Below are positions 7,028-7,624 of a stretch of 7,624 bases of DNA, piece by piece. The position numbers and the translations under genes were made by a program. Position 1 is the stretch's first letter. Each line of letters starts with the position of its first letter. Source of the stretch: Porticoccaceae bacterium. GTDB taxonomy: Bacteria; Pseudomonadota; Gammaproteobacteria; Pseudomonadales; Porticoccaceae. Where the stretch lies: the NCBI GenBank assembly GCA_023228865.1, contig JALOAH010000138.1, positions 1 to 7,624 of the forward strand, read 5' to 3'. The notes under the pieces are model-generated. The model had not been told where the DNA came from. It was given only the letters and a program-made list of their open reading frames with translations, and did not search any database.

Positions 7028-7043
7028 TGCTACGCATGTAGCA
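7028..7043. repeat. 16-base inverted repeat just upstream of wzx start
   Basis: TGCTAC-GCAT-GTAGCA forms a six-pair stem with a four-base loop ending 20 bases before the wzx ATG on the minus strand. Read on the plus strand it is followed by GTTTTATT and looks like a weak terminator, but no plus-strand gene is supported. It may influence translation of wzx or be an operator. Confidence 0.35.
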
Positions 7044-7136
7044 GTTTTATTGAATAAACTTTTGGTCGATATACTGGTAGAATTTAAAGCCTGTAAGTCG
7101 AAGAAGAGGGTTGCTGTGGTGCTAAACCGCATGAAA

Positions 7137-7151
7137 CTATCTTTGCGATAG
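7137..7151 (-). terminator. Weak hairpin after the methyltransferase remnant
   Basis: Five-base arms (CTATC/GATAG) with a five-base loop lie just beyond the methyltransferase stop, followed on the minus strand by TTTC only. The stem is short and the T-run poor, so this is at most a weak terminator. Confidence 0.2.
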
Positions 7152-7156
7152 GTTGT

Positions 7157-7497
7157 TCAACGTGGTAGCTGAATTAGCAGTCCTTGATTGACAAACATTT
7201 GTGTGGGTGCAAAGTCTGTAATTTCTGTTACCTCTGCACCTGCGCGTTTTGCAAACTCTCTTAAAATGGTTTCTGCGACAACCATTGATTGTTGGTTTGG
7301 TGCGCCACTCCGATCGGAGTTATCTAGATAAATTGCGCCTCCAGGTCGAATGATATTAATGGCCTCTGCAGCACATCTGTCTCTATGACTGCCATCAATG
7401 ATGATTAAATCGTATCCGCCATTGCGTTTTTCGAATTTTGTATATGAGGTGATGTCGTTTGCAAATATGTAAACAACATTGCTGAGCCCCAATTCTT
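7157..7497 (-). pseudogene. Class I SAM-dependent methyltransferase, C-terminal remnant truncated by IS
   Basis: About 112 codons remain of a small-molecule or sugar methyltransferase. Visible features are YDLIIIDGSHR (the core beta-strand 4 with the Asp-Gly-Ser-His turn of the Methyltransf_24-like group), followed by an alpha-helix with CAAEAINIIRPGG, then AIYLDNSD, the post-motif strand. The C-terminus ends normally (FVNQGLLIQLPR, then TGA). The N-terminal half, with the glycine-rich SAM-binding motif and the acidic ribose-binding residue, is absent. Upstream of about 7498 the sequence becomes the end of an insertion sequence, and the reading frame hits a stop inside it at 7520-7522. A TTG at 7492 could start a 111-residue product but has no Shine-Dalgarno, and the fragment would lack the SAM site. 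It may have methylated a sugar of the polysaccharide before disruption. Homologues normally run well over 200 residues. The family call is good; the substrate is unknown. Confidence 0.75.
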
Positions 7498-7520
7498 GGG
7501 GCTGTCTGAATTTCTGTGTT
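7498..7520. repeat. Terminal inverted repeat of the IS (one end)
   Basis: The sequence begins GGGGCTGTCTGAATTTC and continues TGTGTT, which resembles IS256-family termini. Its partner repeat lies outside the window, so the length and first base are estimates. Confidence 0.5.
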
Positions 7521-7534
7521 CAAGGCTCCGTGTA

Positions 7535-7558
7535 GGGTCCATCCATTCAGATGGACCC
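7535..7558. repeat. Subterminal hairpin inside the IS, 9-bp perfect stem
   Basis: GGGTCCATC and GATGGACCC are perfect inverted arms around the six-base loop CATTCA. It lies between the transposase stop (7569) and the terminal repeat, with no T-run after it on either strand. It could act on the transposase mRNA 3' end or shield the element from incoming transcription. Confidence 0.7.
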
Positions 7559-7568
7559 GCGCCACATA

Positions 7569-7624
7569 TTACGCGGCAGGTCGTGTGAAGCGTTCGCCGT
7601 AGGCAATGGCGAACTGGTTCATGG
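7569..7624 (-). CDS. Transposase C-terminus, IS256-like (runs off window)
   Basis: The last 17 codons and TAA of a frame entering from beyond the right edge read MNQFAIAYGERFTRPAA. IS256-family DDE transposases commonly end with a segment of the form LNQFAI-x-(F/Y)-x-(E/D)RF, and the stop sits about 70 bases from the element's terminus, as is usual. No catalytic residues are in view, so the identification rests on this tail and on the adjacent terminal repeat. Confidence 0.6.
   Translation of the reverse strand, partial: MNQFAIAYGERFTRPAA

Larger units (their letters stand above)
7009..7156 (-). other. 148-bp spacer upstream of the flippase gene
   Basis: No gene is supported here. Two small dyads are visible: CTATC-TTTGC-GATAG at 7137-7151, and TGCTAC-GCAT-GTAGCA at 7028-7043. 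The transcript start for wzx and the following genes should lie here or upstream, but I could not find a promoter with both boxes near consensus. Confidence 0.35.
7498..7624 (-). mobile_element. End of an insertion sequence, probably IS256 family (continues beyond window)
   Basis: Three things together support an IS end: a terminal sequence GGGGCTGTCTGAATTTCTGT reading inward from 7498, the last codons of a transposase-like frame pointing outward with its stop about 70 bases inside the end, and abrupt loss of the methyltransferase frame at the same point. The terminus style (G-rich, then CTG...TTTCTGTGT) and the transposase tail match IS256-family elements as I know them. The exact boundary could be off by a few bases, and the other end is outside the window. 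Confidence 0.65.

Noticed and set aside
7028..7050. Plus-strand Rho-independent terminator (stem followed by GTTTTATT)
   Set aside because: The stem is only six pairs, and there is no plus-strand gene ending here. It is kept only as an inverted repeat.
1..7624. CRISPR array, tRNA/rRNA, toxin-antitoxin or phage-defence system
   Set aside because: I saw no regularly spaced repeats, no RNA gene-like sequence and no protein with matching domains on either strand. The window is explained by a polysaccharide cluster plus an IS end.

Overview
This window looks like part of a Wzx/Wzy-dependent surface-polysaccharide locus (O-antigen or capsule) from a Gram-negative bacterium. Every supported gene is on the minus strand, so transcription runs from position 7624 towards position 1. 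The GC-rich genes at the left end (a WcaI-type glycosyltransferase and GalE) suggest a high-GC betaproteobacterium of the Burkholderiales/Comamonadaceae kind. That assignment is inferred from composition and protein flavour only.

Layout in the direction of transcription: (1) 7498-7624 is the end of an insertion sequence, probably IS256 family, with the last 17 codons of its transposase, a strong subterminal hairpin and the terminal repeat. (2) 7157-7497 is the C-terminal part of a class I SAM-dependent methyltransferase whose N-terminal half is missing, apparently cut off by the IS. (3) 5710-7008 is a Wzx-like flippase. (4) 4286-5581 is a very AT-rich Wzy-like polymerase. (5) 2987-4126 and 1652-2848 are two GT4-family glycosyltransferases. 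(6) 1569-1655 is a 28-codon reading frame wedged between the second glycosyltransferase and the next gene. (7) 325-1560 is a WcaI/WbuB-type GT4 glycosyltransferase. (8) 1-328 is the N-terminal third of UDP-glucose 4-epimerase (galE), running off the window.

Expected division of labour: the glycosyltransferases build a lipid-linked repeat unit on the cytoplasmic face of the inner membrane, Wzx flips it, and Wzy polymerises it in the periplasm. GalE supplies UDP-galactose (or UDP-GalNAc). No initiating transferase, Wzz chain-length regulator or ligase is in the window.

The left and right parts differ. The left part (galE, wcaI, small ORF) is GC-rich, tightly packed with 4-bp stop/start overlaps, and has good ribosome binding sites. 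The right part (wzx, wzy and the two GT4 genes) has 128-159 bp gaps, lower or mosaic GC and no clear Shine-Dalgarno sequences. This is what an exchanged serotype cassette abutting a conserved cluster end would look like. Two of the gaps carry an almost identical 15-bp dyad (AACTTCTKGAAGTTG). I found no CRISPR array, RNA gene, defence system or clearly new biological system. The least explained items are the shared dyad, the 28-codon frame, and the IS-truncated methyltransferase.
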